A stretch of DNA of 64,000 nt from Volutella citrinella. Its lineage: Eukaryota > Ascomycota > Sordariomycetes > Hypocreales > Nectriaceae. Numbering within the stretch: the first letter of the stretch is position 1; the number at the start of each line of letters is the position of its first letter. The stretch spans positions 2,852,001 to 2,916,000 of the forward strand of contig JAWZSP010000004.1 of the NCBI GenBank assembly GCA_034401135.1. The letters run 5' to 3'. This document shows, piece by piece, positions 1 to 9,307 of the stretch. The position numbers and the translations under genes are program-made. The notes beneath the pieces are model-generated. The model had not been told where the DNA came from. It did not search any database and worked only from the letters and a program-made list of their open reading frames with translations.

Positions 1-1131
1 CGGGTAGCACAGCTTTATAGAGCCTAAACATCCTAGCCAAGGCACCTTCGTTGATGTGCAGCCCAGGCAAATTGGGCAAGAAATCGTTGCCAACGAAAAA
101 TGCCATGAGGATGAAATCATCAATAACCCTCTCTAGGTCAAATGGGAACTTCAAGGTTCCCGGTTGTTGCAGCTCCTGGAATTCCATCTCGAGGTACTCG
201 CGAACGATGCAGAGATGGAGCAGGTAGAAATTCTGATGCTCCAACTCTTTGGACTTGGTCTTGGAGGCCCTGCCAAACGTGACTTCCTCTCGCAGAAGGG
301 AGAAATGCGGGTCGTGACTTAGAAGACCCAACATAATCAAGTCAGCGTCAAGGCCATACAGACAGTGTCGAACATTGGCGTTGTATCCTGGCTGGGCCTT
401 GGCATTCCGGATATACTCCATGATCTTGTGCTCTCCCTCACCGGGCACCTCGTGGCCAGACAGCACAATCTCACATCCCTGCCAATCGGAGTCTTCAGAG
501 ACCTTCTTGTTGACGAAATAGCGCAGCTGTTCGGACAGCTTTGCCATGAATGCGGTTCCTATACAGCACTAACAGTTAGAGCGTAGTTCAATTCGGCGTC
601 CAGGGGTAGCGGGTAAATACCAGGGGTGATGCAGTTGCTATCGAAGGGTTCCTCCTTGGGAATCTCGACGCCGTCAGCAATGGCCTTTTCACGGGCCTTT
701 TCAACGTCGAGGGCGGTTCGAAAACGTCGAGCGCGCTGCTGGTTCATCTTGGCGCGTGGCGCAACGCCATCAATGGCCATGAAGAACAGCTGTTTCGGCT
801 TGATCTTGCCAAACAAGTGTTCGATGTAATTGAAGATGCGAATGAACATCTCCTCTTCACTCAAACGAAATGACACATCTTCGCCAGCATCCTTGTGGGT
901 GCAGTTATGAATGATACCATTCATATCCAGCTACATGGCCGTTAGCAGACAGGAAACCGCAGGTGTATCAGGACTTCGAACGTAGAGGCAGTCGAACTCG
1001 GGTATTCGGTTCTCTGCAATGAGCTGCGAGATTGCAGGGTAGCGCTCCGAGAGCCACCTGAAGAATTTGGGGACACTTGGAAGGAGTCAGCAACCACTCG
1101 TCGGCCGGGTTATTGGGGCAGCATACCCCAT
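1..1131 (-). CDS. xrn1: 5'-3' exoribonuclease XRN1, N-terminal part (runs off left edge)
   Basis: Cytoplasmic 5'-3' exoribonuclease that degrades decapped mRNA. The coding exons are 1131-1127, 1075-982, 930-621 and 558 to beyond position 1, on the minus strand, giving about 322 residues of the N-terminal nuclease domain. Seen directly: the N-terminus MGVPKFFRWLSERYP, the acidic-site motif DMNGIIHNC, DGVAPRAKMNQQRARRFR with the basic 5'-phosphate pocket, HEVPGEGEHKIMEYIR and YGLDADLIML. These are the metal-binding and substrate-binding motifs of XRN1/RAT1 enzymes, and the near-unbroken match favours XRN1. The first coding exon is only 5 nt (ATGGG); the start is fixed because splicing to 1075 restores the invariant MGVPKFFR. 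The gene diverges from HAT2 across 817 bp. The rest of the gene lies left of the window, so the distinction from RAT1 rests on the N-terminal part only. Confidence 0.95.
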
Positions 1132-1948
1132 GGTGGGCGGCTGTGGGCAGGCTTTGCCCTCGACAGGTCTCAGGCGTAGAAGAAAGCGGGTTTGTATTCA
1201 GGACGCAGATCCGTTGTGTCCTTGGATGTGCGCGCAAGTCGTCGGAAAACCCTGTCGCAACACGGCAACCTTGATGCGGCCAGACGTCGAGTAATGGGTC
1301 GTAGCGGGACAAAATCGCAAGAAAATAGAAAACAGGCGGCCGTGTCGTGTTAAAAATAAACGACAGGTTCGGTCGCTGGTACAATATAGGAATAACGAAA
1401 TCGCAAGTGTGGTGAGGGGATGTGGGTTACGGTGCGGAATCCGTGAGGAGAGCTGGAGAGAACGAGGCGTTGCGTTGCGACGGCGCTGTTGTTTCAATCC
1501 GGTCGTGACGATGTTCCGGAGCGTGTGGCTCAGCAGCGGAGGGCCTCCGCCAGCCAGATGGGCTCTACTCCCACAAAAGGGCAGGGTGGATGCGGGGCAA
1601 TGTGGCGCATAAGCTGTCGGCGTGATGACTCAGTCGCCATGCACGAGATTTGGGGGAGACCAGCCATGCCGCCAAGCCCATCACCATGCCACCAGCCACA
1701 TCCCACTTGAGTTGTGGCAACGTGGCTGGTGGGTGAGCTCTCACTTAACGCGAAACGCGTGAACGCCTCGCAACTGGTCCTGCCTTTTTTCAGCCTTCTG
1801 CTCACAAGCTTCAGCCGCGCAACCCACCACACTCCCCGCTGTCTACCATCTCCCAATCTGCTCTTGTTTGGCGCATCGCGTGTTTCGTATCCAAATTCCT
1901 CACACTTTTCTTGAGGTCATTGAACTAGAAGCGTGATAGATCGTCGCC
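1132..1948. promoter_or_regulatory. Divergent promoter region XRN1 / HAT2
   Basis: This 817-bp space separates two divergent start codons. I see no gene in it: the short ORFs have no recognisable sequence and overlap each other on both strands. It holds a perfect 11-bp inverted repeat (listed separately). No TATA box stands out near either start. Confidence 0.6.
1689..1732. repeat. Perfect inverted repeat, 11-bp arms
   Basis: The arm CCACCAGCCAC (1689-1699) is repeated as its exact reverse complement GTGGCTGGTGG (1722-1732), with a 22-nt spacer. It lies in the HAT2/XRN1 divergent promoter, about 220 bp before the HAT2 start. It may be a protein-binding palindrome or a hairpin in a transcript leader; neither is shown. 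Confidence 0.6.
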
Positions 1949-3577
1949 ATGGCCCCTGCTCAGCCAGAGCGCGACGTTGATGGTGAGTTTCCCCAGCGAC
2001 CCGCCACCGCCTGTAAGATGGCATTTCAGCTCTGTTCTTGCGCTCACACATGATAGTCGAAATGACCCACGAGGAGGAGGATGACCAGGCCGAGCGCCTC
2101 ATCAATGAAGGTGTGACTCCATTTTATGCTGTCCACCCGCCTCGCCATACATCATTGACATTGGAGACAGAGTACAAGACATGGAAGAAGAACAGCCCAT
2201 TTCTCTACGACATGATTCTGGGGTAAGCTTAGATACTCTTACCATGGTTTCCTTCATCTTGAACTGACAAGCGCAGAACGGCCCTCACGTGGCCAACTCT
2301 CACCGTTCAGTGGTTCCCTGATGTCAAGGAGCCTGAAGGCAAGAACTACAGGGTTCACCGATTACTCCTTGGCACACACACGTCAGATGACAATCCCAAT
2401 TACCTTCAAATCGCAGATGTGCAGATTCCCAAAGCTATAGCCCCCAATCCCGATAACTACGATGACGAGCGTGGGGAAATTGGTGGCTACGGCAAGTCGG
2501 GTGACGTTGCTGCCATCAAGTGCGACATTGTTCAGAAGATTGAGCACCCTGGCGAGGTCAACAAGGCCCGGTACCAGCCTCAGAACCCAGACATCTTGGC
2601 CACCTTCTGTGTTGATGGCAAAATTCTTATCTTTGACCGAACAAAGCACCCCCTCCAGCCTTCCAGCGTTGGCAAGATCAATGCTCAAATTGAACTGGTG
2701 GGCCACAAAAGCGAAGGCTTTGGCCTGCATTGGAGCCCTCACGAGGAGGGCTGTCTGGCTTCGGGCAGCGAGGATACCACCATGTGTCTCTGGTAAGACT
2801 ACATCTACTACCATGTAACTCATCCTGAAGGACACAACTGACATTCTGACTCCTAGGGACCTCAAGACCTTGGAGGCAGAGTCGAGGATTCTGAAGCCTG
2901 GCCGCCGATACACCCACCACACGCAGATTGTCAATGACGTTCAGTATCACCCCATCTCCAAGAACTTTATCGGCACCGTCTCCGATGATCAGACTCTGCA
3001 AATTGTCGACGTGCGCCACAGCGAGACCAACAAGGCAGCTGTTGTCGCTCGCCGCGGACATCTGGATGCAATCAACTCTCTAGCGTTCAACCCGAACTCC
3101 GAAGTGCTCGTCGCCACGGCGTCTGCCGACAAGACCATTGGCATCTGGGATCTGCGCAACGTCAAGGAGAAGGTTCACACTCTTGAGGGACACAATGACG
3201 CAGTGACTTCACTGGCATGGCACCCAACCGAAGCTGGTATCCTAGGCAGTGCCAGCTACGACCGAAGAATCATTTTCTGGGACCTCTCACGCGTTGGGGA
3301 GGAACAACTGCCTGACGATCAGGACGATGGTCCCCCTGAGCTGTATGACTGATTTCCTCCGAGGGCCAAATGGATTTCCTTGCTGACGAATGTGTTTTTT
3401 AGGCTCTTTATGCACGGCGGCCACACCAACCATCTCGCTGATTTTAGCTGGAACCCCAATGAGCCCTGGCTCGTGGCTAGCGCCGCAGAGGATAACTTGC
3501 TGCAGATCTGGAAGGTCGCCGAGTCTATCTTTGGCAAAGATGACGGCGATCTGCCCGTCGATGAGCTCGACCGATAG
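1949..3577 (+). CDS. hat2: Histone acetyltransferase type B subunit 2 (HAT2/RbAp46-48 family WD40 protein)
   Basis: WD40 histone chaperone subunit, the partner of Hat1 in acetylating new histone H4; family members also serve CAF-1-like complexes. Exons 1949-1982, 2057-2110, 2171-2222, 2277-2792, 2857-3342 and 3403-3577 join in frame to 438 residues, about the family length. Seen: the N-terminal helix with EEYKTWKKNSPFLYDMILG and ALTWPTLTVQWFPDV, which is diagnostic of the RbAp48/HAT2/MSI1 group. WD repeats follow with LASGSEDTTMCLWDL, VATASADKTIGIWDLR and LGSASYDRRIIFWDLSRV, then an acidic loop (residues about 368-380) and a final blade ending IWKVAESIF. Three of the five introns are packed into the first 100 codons. 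The start ATG is preceded by a purine at -3 in a GCC context. HAT2 against MSI1/CAC3 paralogues is judged on resemblance alone. Confidence 0.93.
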
Positions 3578-4140
3578 GTAAGGTGGAGGTTCGTGGAGAT
3601 TAGTCAGTCTTCATAGGATGAGGAGACGGAGCAGCTCTGGCAATGGTGGCAGCAAGTGTTATGCATTGTCCCTAGGTTAGAGAAGCGATTTTCCCAAGCA
3701 GGAGTTTACACGTTCAATAAGAGGCAAGATGTCAAAGATCAGCTCACAGTGAGCCACGATGGACACGCCCAGCTCCGCAATGAACAGTGAATGCACGAGT
3801 CTTTTTTCTAGTCCGTTCCACCAGGCGTCAACCAGGCGTCCACCATTGGCACCAGTGCTGGCGACTATGGGTGTTGTGTGTGTGCTATGGACGGATGATA
3901 GAATCTAGCAGTGCCAGACAGCTGGCACTCCGTCCTGATCAGATCCTGCAAGGCAGCAGACCACTCACGCCCTTTTCTTTCTTTGGGCGTTCCTGACTGA
4001 GAGAAATCTGACTTCACCCCGCACTTGTTTGGAAGAACAATAACCTCCACCTGCTTCTGTCTTCCTATTCATCTAGAACCTGCTTTCATCCATTCCTTTC
4101 TTTCATATCCTCGACTGTCCGTCAGTCTCTCCAACTCACC
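3578..4140. other. Intergenic, HAT2 3' flank and promoter of the F-box-like gene
   Basis: No gene is seen here. A CAATAA-like element near 3713 could serve HAT2 polyadenylation. The last 120 bases before 4141 are rich in C and T, as is usual for fungal promoters and leaders. Confidence 0.5.
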
Positions 4141-6348
4141 ATGTCGGTCCCGACCTCTCGTCCCAACAGACCGAATGCACACGGTCGCCCAATCTACGAC
4201 ATGGAGTTGCCCTTTGACCCAAACGCGCTCGTCTCCAATGCTCAAGCCCGAGGCCTGGCCAGAAACGAAGCTGGCGTTTTTGCCCACATAGCTCTTCAAG
4301 AGCTTCGGTCACTGCAAGGTAACCGGCCCCGTGACGGTCCTGCTATCACGGCGTTGGAGGTCGCCGAGGCAATCAAAAAATATGCAACGGTGCAGACGGG
4401 GCGAGAGAACAGATCGCAAGATGAACTGGCCGGTGCCGGCATCACAATAATTGAAGACATGGAGCGGGAGATCACGAAGCATTCTAATTCTTCAGAGTAT
4501 GACGAAGCCAAGAAAATTGACATTGAGGAGACGAGGGATGGCGAGCAGCGCAAGAAGCGGTTCAAGTTCTCACAGCCCGGCGTGGACAAGTTCTTTGATG
4601 GCAAGAGTCCTTATGAGCTCGACAAGCCCATGGCCAAGCTGAGCCTCAAGCACACGAGCCACGACATCATCACCGCCATGTGCCAGTACACTGAACTCGC
4701 CGTTGAGCTGGGGAAGCATCTTCGCCCCAAGGATATCTTCAATCTCTATCAAGCCAACCGGGCATTTCACAACGCCATAAGCGGCCACATGCTGTCCAGC
4801 GTCCGCACCTGGATCTCTACCAACGCCCCAGAGGCCGGTGAAATCTTCTCATTCAGGATGTACCGTCGCCATCTCGTCAGTGACCCAGCGGGTCGGACCT
4901 GGGGCTTCCAATACGGAGGATACGGCCAGGCGGGACTGCCGCCTCGGCAAGAGTCCCAAGTTCGGCTCATCCCTGGCCTGAAGTACCTCCAGCTCGTTGT
5001 TGGACGACATCGCTACTGCAATGAAATTATTTCCATCATGGCTCGCAACGGACATCGGCTCCCTCCGAGCATGCATTCGACCCTGTTGCGCTTGTGGCTG
5101 CTCATGGAGGTTTCTACCACGGCCCAACGCCAGGTTTTCCTTCGCAACAAGACCATGTGGACTGACCAGGACCTCTACAACGTCCAACTTCTTTTCGTCA
5201 AGCTCCTCATGCATTTCAATGACCCTATTTATGGCCCCAGCTCTCACGAGCTACTCCATCTCTTCCTCGGTCAGAAGGGACTGTACCCCCTATGGCAACT
5301 TCTCATGCGCAAGAAGTTTACCAAGCTGTCGGAAATTGTCAAGCTCAAAGTGCGATACGACGTGCAAATCCCACCAGATCATTGGGGCCACGATCTTTTT
5401 GACCAAGGTTTCCATGGAGTAGCCTTGACTGACGTGGGAACGGTGCACTGTGAGGGCTGGGGGCTCGGCCTCAAGCACCTTAGCAGACCAGACGAACTCG
5501 TGCCCATCGAAGCTGTTTCTCGGGGCCTCCATCTCGAAGACCACTTGATGTCAATGGTTGCTTGGGGCTACGTTGACTTCGAAACTGGCGAGAACCTAGT
5601 GCCCACGGAAGAGGAAATGTACATCTCAGACGAGGAGACTGCGCTGGCGCACATGGACACAGTGCATCATTGGCAGCCAAAGCATTGCTTGAAGAAGCGG
5701 TGGCACTCATTGACGGCGGAGCAACAGCAGGAAATCATGGACGACGATGAGGACGAGCGCCTCCGCGCCATGGCCTGGAGCGGAAGTCTCGCCGAGGGCT
5801 ATGAGGACGACGACGGAAATGAACTCACGGAATCCAGCAGTGGCACTGACGACGGCTCTGCGGATTGGCAAAGCGACAACGACGACCACGTCTACACCCT
5901 CGACGACGAGATTGATAGGGGCTACCGAATGCGGCCTCAGCCAAAGGACAAGCCTTCCATGGCGCCCCGTGTAGATGACCCCGTTGCCTGGGCTGACTTC
6001 GTCAACACCACCATGATTGGCTTGGCGGCCGAGGTCGACCAAGATCAGCTCCTTCGAGCGCAGGCTCTTCGGGGGACTTGCCTGGATGATGCCGATGACG
6101 AAGATGATGATGAGGAAGACGAAGAAGAAGAAGATGGTGATGAGGAGGATGAGGATGATGAAGATGATGATGATGAAGACGATGAAGATGGCCAACGCGC
6201 TTGGGCTGCGATCAACAGGCCCACGACACATCATCTGGGGGTGTCTGGGCTGAATGGGAGTGACCAAGGTGCCATCGCTGAGGGCGCCAGCGGTGAGCTT
6301 GAAGATTGGGATGGCGACGACGAAGCTGGCTGGGATGACGGCAACTGA
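4141..6348 (+). CDS. Uncharacterised F-box-like protein with acidic C-terminal tract
   Basis: Intronless 735-codon reading frame. I do not recognise a named family. Around residues 175-225 the segment with LGKHLRPKDIFNLYQANRAF resembles the helical F-box found in fungal F-box proteins (hydrophobic, proline, D-I-F-N-L, then RAF), followed by a helical middle region with conserved-looking aromatic and leucine residues (up to about 480). The C-terminal third is acidic and probably disordered. Residues about 650-684 are almost only Asp and Glu, encoded by GAT/GAA/GAC runs at 6091-6190, and the end is again acidic and Trp-rich (EDWDGDDEAGWDDGN). The start is the first ATG after a C/T-rich leader with CACC before it. 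If the F-box is real, the protein would act as an SCF substrate adaptor; that is inference. Long antisense ORFs here are shadows of the acidic codons. Confidence 0.8.
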   Translation: MSVPTSRPNRPNAHGRPIYDMELPFDPNALVSNAQARGLARNEAGVFAHIALQELRSLQGNRPRDGPAITALEVAEAIKKYATVQTGRENRSQDELAGAGITIIEDMEREITKHSNSSEYDEAKKIDIEETRDGEQRKKRFKFSQPGVDKFFDGKSPYELDKPMAKLSLKHTSHDIITAMCQYTELAVELGKHLRPKDIFNLYQANRAFHNAISGHMLSSVRTWISTNAPEAGEIFSFRMYRRHLVSDPAGRTWGFQYGGYGQAGLPPRQESQVRLIPGLKYLQLVVGRHRYCNEIISIMARNGHRLPPSMHSTLLRLWLLMEVSTTAQRQVFLRNKTMWTDQDLYNVQLLFVKLLMHFNDPIYGPSSHELLHLFLGQKGLYPLWQLLMRKKFTKLSEIVKLKVRYDVQIPPDHWGHDLFDQGFHGVALTDVGTVHCEGWGLGLKHLSRPDELVPIEAVSRGLHLEDHLMSMVAWGYVDFETGENLVPTEEEMYISDEETALAHMDTVHHWQPKHCLKKRWHSLTAEQQQEIMDDDEDERLRAMAWSGSLAEGYEDDDGNELTESSSGTDDGSADWQSDNDDHVYTLDDEIDRGYRMRPQPKDKPSMAPRVDDPVAWADFVNTTMIGLAAEVDQDQLLRAQALRGTCLDDADDEDDDEEDEEEEDGDEEDEDDEDDDDEDDEDGQRAWAAINRPTTHHLGVSGLNGSDQGAIAEGASGELEDWDGDDEAGWDDGN

Positions 6349-7025
6349 GGGACACGCGGCGGAAGCAGATGTTCTGTGGGTGATGATGGAGCAACGAGGC
6401 ACATTGCTGTCCTGCTTCGGTCTATGGTGATGTGATTTCTCTCTACAGCAGCTCAATTTACGTTTGCTCCATTTCTGGGTTCGGAGTCCTGTAAACAATG
6501 GTGCTAGTCAAAGGGTCATCAAAGGCGCTCATACAAGTGGCAAATAGACACAAACTTGTTCTCTTTCCATCCTGTGGCAATCATCTAACAAGCCTCCCTC
6601 CGGCTTGATATTATTGATATACATACATAGGCCACGCAAGTCCACTGCGGGCAGTGTGGACGCAACTCCGACCTCCACTACCCAGTCAAACAAGCATCAT
6701 TTTCAGTTCCGCCTCGTGGCCTGCAAATGTGATTTGATTCCAGTTTTGCAGCAAGCCCTTTCGGTCTCCAAGCCTTCGATTTTTCGTCATAAATTCGTCA
6801 TTTCTCGTCAAGTCGTAAAAGTTCATTCCCAGTATGTCGCTTTTGGTTTTAGTTTTTCCCTTGACTCAAAGAGCCACATCGTGCGTGGATGCTTGAGCGT
6901 CTAGAACCAGCGCAAAGTGCAAGGATGCAACACCATGTTTGGGCTTTTGTCGCCACGCGCCTGAACCAGCACTTGCTGAGGCCGTGAGAGAGAGTTCTGT
7001 ATACCTCTCAATTATTAGTTGGCTA
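6349..7025. other. Intergenic between convergent genes
   Basis: This is the shared 3' flank of the F-box-like gene and the disordered-protein gene. No coding signal is seen. It is AT-richer around 6540-6900, as expected of 3' untranslated regions. Confidence 0.5.
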
Positions 7026-8498
7026 CTATTGGTACCCGCCCGTTTCGATCCCCTTCCCCTTTATGTCAGTGTTTTTTAGGAGCTCTCGCAGGCTTCCTTC
7101 CGCACGACCTTTGCCCGAGGGCAGAGTGCCGGATACCCCCCAAGCGACCCAGCTGCTCAATGTGGAAATCAAGCCTGGATTCGAATTTGAGTAATCGACG
7201 GAGGATATGGCACCTTGGGCAAGAGGCTGCTCGATGCCTTCCACAGTGTTCATCTTTGGCTTGGTGGGGACCGGTGCTTGCTCCTTCGCAGGCGCCTCAA
7301 CTGTGGTTCGAATTTCGAGTTGGCTGCTCGATGTCTTTGGCTGCGCAGGCTCGCTCACCAGTCCAACAGTGGAGTTCCGCGGCGACGTGGTTTCGCTCAG
7401 ATTCATGCTGTGGCGCGAACCGTCGATGAGAGCCAAGGAACCAGATCGTCTTGCTGTCCGGGAAATCTGCGACGACTGTTCACCATGGCATACGCGGTCT
7501 TCTTGGCCGCTTTGAGACGATGCAGATCCATTCGATCCATTCCGTGATCCCTTACGTGCCGCACGGCCTCGTACATCCTCTGCAATTTCGGCGGCAGACT
7601 TCTTGGACTTATCTTCATCGGAGGACCGACTGGATGACATGATTGTCTCCAGGGTGCCCATTGCCCGGCTGTTTCTTCTCATGGCCATCGGCCTTCGCCG
7701 CTGTCGCCTCATGGCGCGTTCGTCATCTGACGACACAGCTTGGAGGGTTGGGCCTTGGCCATCATCATTGTGCGCAGATTGTGAGAGAAACGAGGAGCCG
7801 GATCCATGGGGCGAATAGTGCACCTCATACTGGTTACTGAGTGAGTATCGAGATTTGGCGCAGATTTCGGCGATGCGATCAAGATCAGCGTTGATGTCGC
7901 TTCCGTTCATCTCGTCTTCTATGCTCGCCATGAAACTCTTGAATCGAAAGGCCTCGATTGGGGGGAGCTTGGCCTCATCTGGGGATTCGGGTCCCCTCTT
8001 CAGGTTTGAACGGGCCATGGTTGCGAGCATTCCATTCCTAGAGGGCGTCACTCGAGAGGCAAAGGGCAACACGCGTCTCACGATGGAGGCAGGTCCTCCG
8101 CTTTCCGACCAGGAGCTGCGGTGACCACGTCGCCCATTGACTATGATGACGCCACGGTCAGTGCTGGCAGGTCGGGTTGGTAGTGGCGGCGAGTAGTAGC
8201 TGCGAACGATGACGGGCTGCGAGTAGGTGCTGCTCTGGGGGCCAGTGCGGCTGGGGAAGTTGGTGTTGAACTCTCGCAAAGCTGAAGTACGATGCCGCAC
8301 GGTGGAATCATCCACAGGAATAGGTTTGCCCTCGGCTGTTGAGGGTACTAGGCTGGTGGAGGAGGCGTTGGGTTGGAAGAGTGGTGGGAAGGAGAATGGC
8401 AGGGTGTGTCGGCGGGATCGGGGAGGAGCCTCTGCGGTCGACGAGGCCGAGTGAGGCTTATTGGATCTGGTCGCGGACGACGCGGTAGGCGGCGGCAT
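7026..8498 (-). CDS. Uncharacterised disordered fungal protein
   Basis: Single-exon gene of 490 codons counted from the ATG at 8498; the frame extends 25 codons further 5', but MPPPTASSATRSNKPHS looks like the natural start. No catalytic domain is recognised. The first 190 residues are Ser/Pro/Arg-rich and probably disordered. Two parts look ordered: a middle segment (about 190-240) with FRFKSFMASIEDEMNGSD and LDRIAEICAKSRYSLSNQYE, probably helical, and a C-terminal segment (about 440-485) with a hydrophobic stretch GLISTLSSWVAWGVSG followed by a basic helix. Between them is a basic patch RRQRRRPMAMRRNSR. The hydrophobic stretch is too short and polar for a confident membrane segment. The role is unknown. 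The gene converges on the F-box-like gene and has a 2.9-kb upstream space. Confidence 0.75.
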   Translation of the reverse strand: MPPPTASSATRSNKPHSASSTAEAPPRSRRHTLPFSFPPLFQPNASSTSLVPSTAEGKPIPVDDSTVRHRTSALREFNTNFPSRTGPQSSTYSQPVIVRSYYSPPLPTRPASTDRGVIIVNGRRGHRSSWSESGGPASIVRRVLPFASRVTPSRNGMLATMARSNLKRGPESPDEAKLPPIEAFRFKSFMASIEDEMNGSDINADLDRIAEICAKSRYSLSNQYEVHYSPHGSGSSFLSQSAHNDDGQGPTLQAVSSDDERAMRRQRRRPMAMRRNSRAMGTLETIMSSSRSSDEDKSKKSAAEIAEDVRGRAARKGSRNGSNGSASSQSGQEDRVCHGEQSSQISRTARRSGSLALIDGSRHSMNLSETTSPRNSTVGLVSEPAQPKTSSSQLEIRTTVEAPAKEQAPVPTKPKMNTVEGIEQPLAQGAISSVDYSNSNPGLISTLSSWVAWGVSGTLPSGKGRAEGSLRELLKNTDIKGKGIETGGYQ

Positions 8499-9276
8499 GG
8501 TGTAGAAGGTGAGGACAGATGGTGATGTGCCGGCCGGCGATATATGTAAGAGCGCAGGCGATTCTGGCGGCAAGCTATGGGTGGTGGTTGCGGGCTGGTG
8601 GAGCCTTGGGAGCTCAGGGGAGACAGGGAGGTCAGGGAAACCAGTCAGTCGCCCTGCGTCTTGGAAGTGTCGGGTGTCCCGTGTTTGGCGGTTTGCTTTG
8701 CTGGCCGTCGACGTATGCGGCCGCGTCGACGCAGAGCATGAAGCAGATGTCGTGAGACTTTGCTGCTAGTCGGGGGGCGGGGGGGTCAGTGGACGGGGGA
8801 GCGTCAGGGCATGCTGGCCAGCAGCTGGTCGGTCGAACAACAACGACTACAGGTACAGCCGCAGGAGGAGAGTCAACTGCTGTCGACTGTGTGCTCGGTG
8901 GATACGAAGCCACGATCACAGTGGGGTCGAGAGGAGATGCAGGATGCAAGAGGGAGGGAAAAAATGCGGGAGGACGTGATGGCGGCGACGTGTTGGTGGT
9001 ACTATGTACGTCTGTACCAAGATTCTGGCAGCCGCCTCACACTCACACACTCACACTTCACGGCCTGACGGTCGCCGGTCGGTCGGTCTGGCTAGGGCGT
9101 GTGTGGTGCTGGACGCATGCAGCAAAAGTGGTACTAGCGCTGCTGGCAGCCAGTGTGTAATATCCGCACTCGGCCATGGTTGGGCGGCTGGGGATGGGGG
9201 GAATTGAGATTGTGGACTGGTGGTGCCAGCGAGCCACGCAGCCGGTTACGGTTACGCGGGCAGCAGCGACAGGGAT

Positions 9277-9307
<31 letters not shown>

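Noticed and set aside
5707..6498. 263-codon antisense frame within the F-box-like gene
   Set aside because: It is the complement of the Asp/Glu repeat, read as an Ile/Val run, so it is a shadow of the real gene.
8499..8573. 25-codon N-terminal extension of the disordered protein
   Set aside because: The frame is open, but the ATG at 8498 begins a more typical protein start and the extension has no distinct character.
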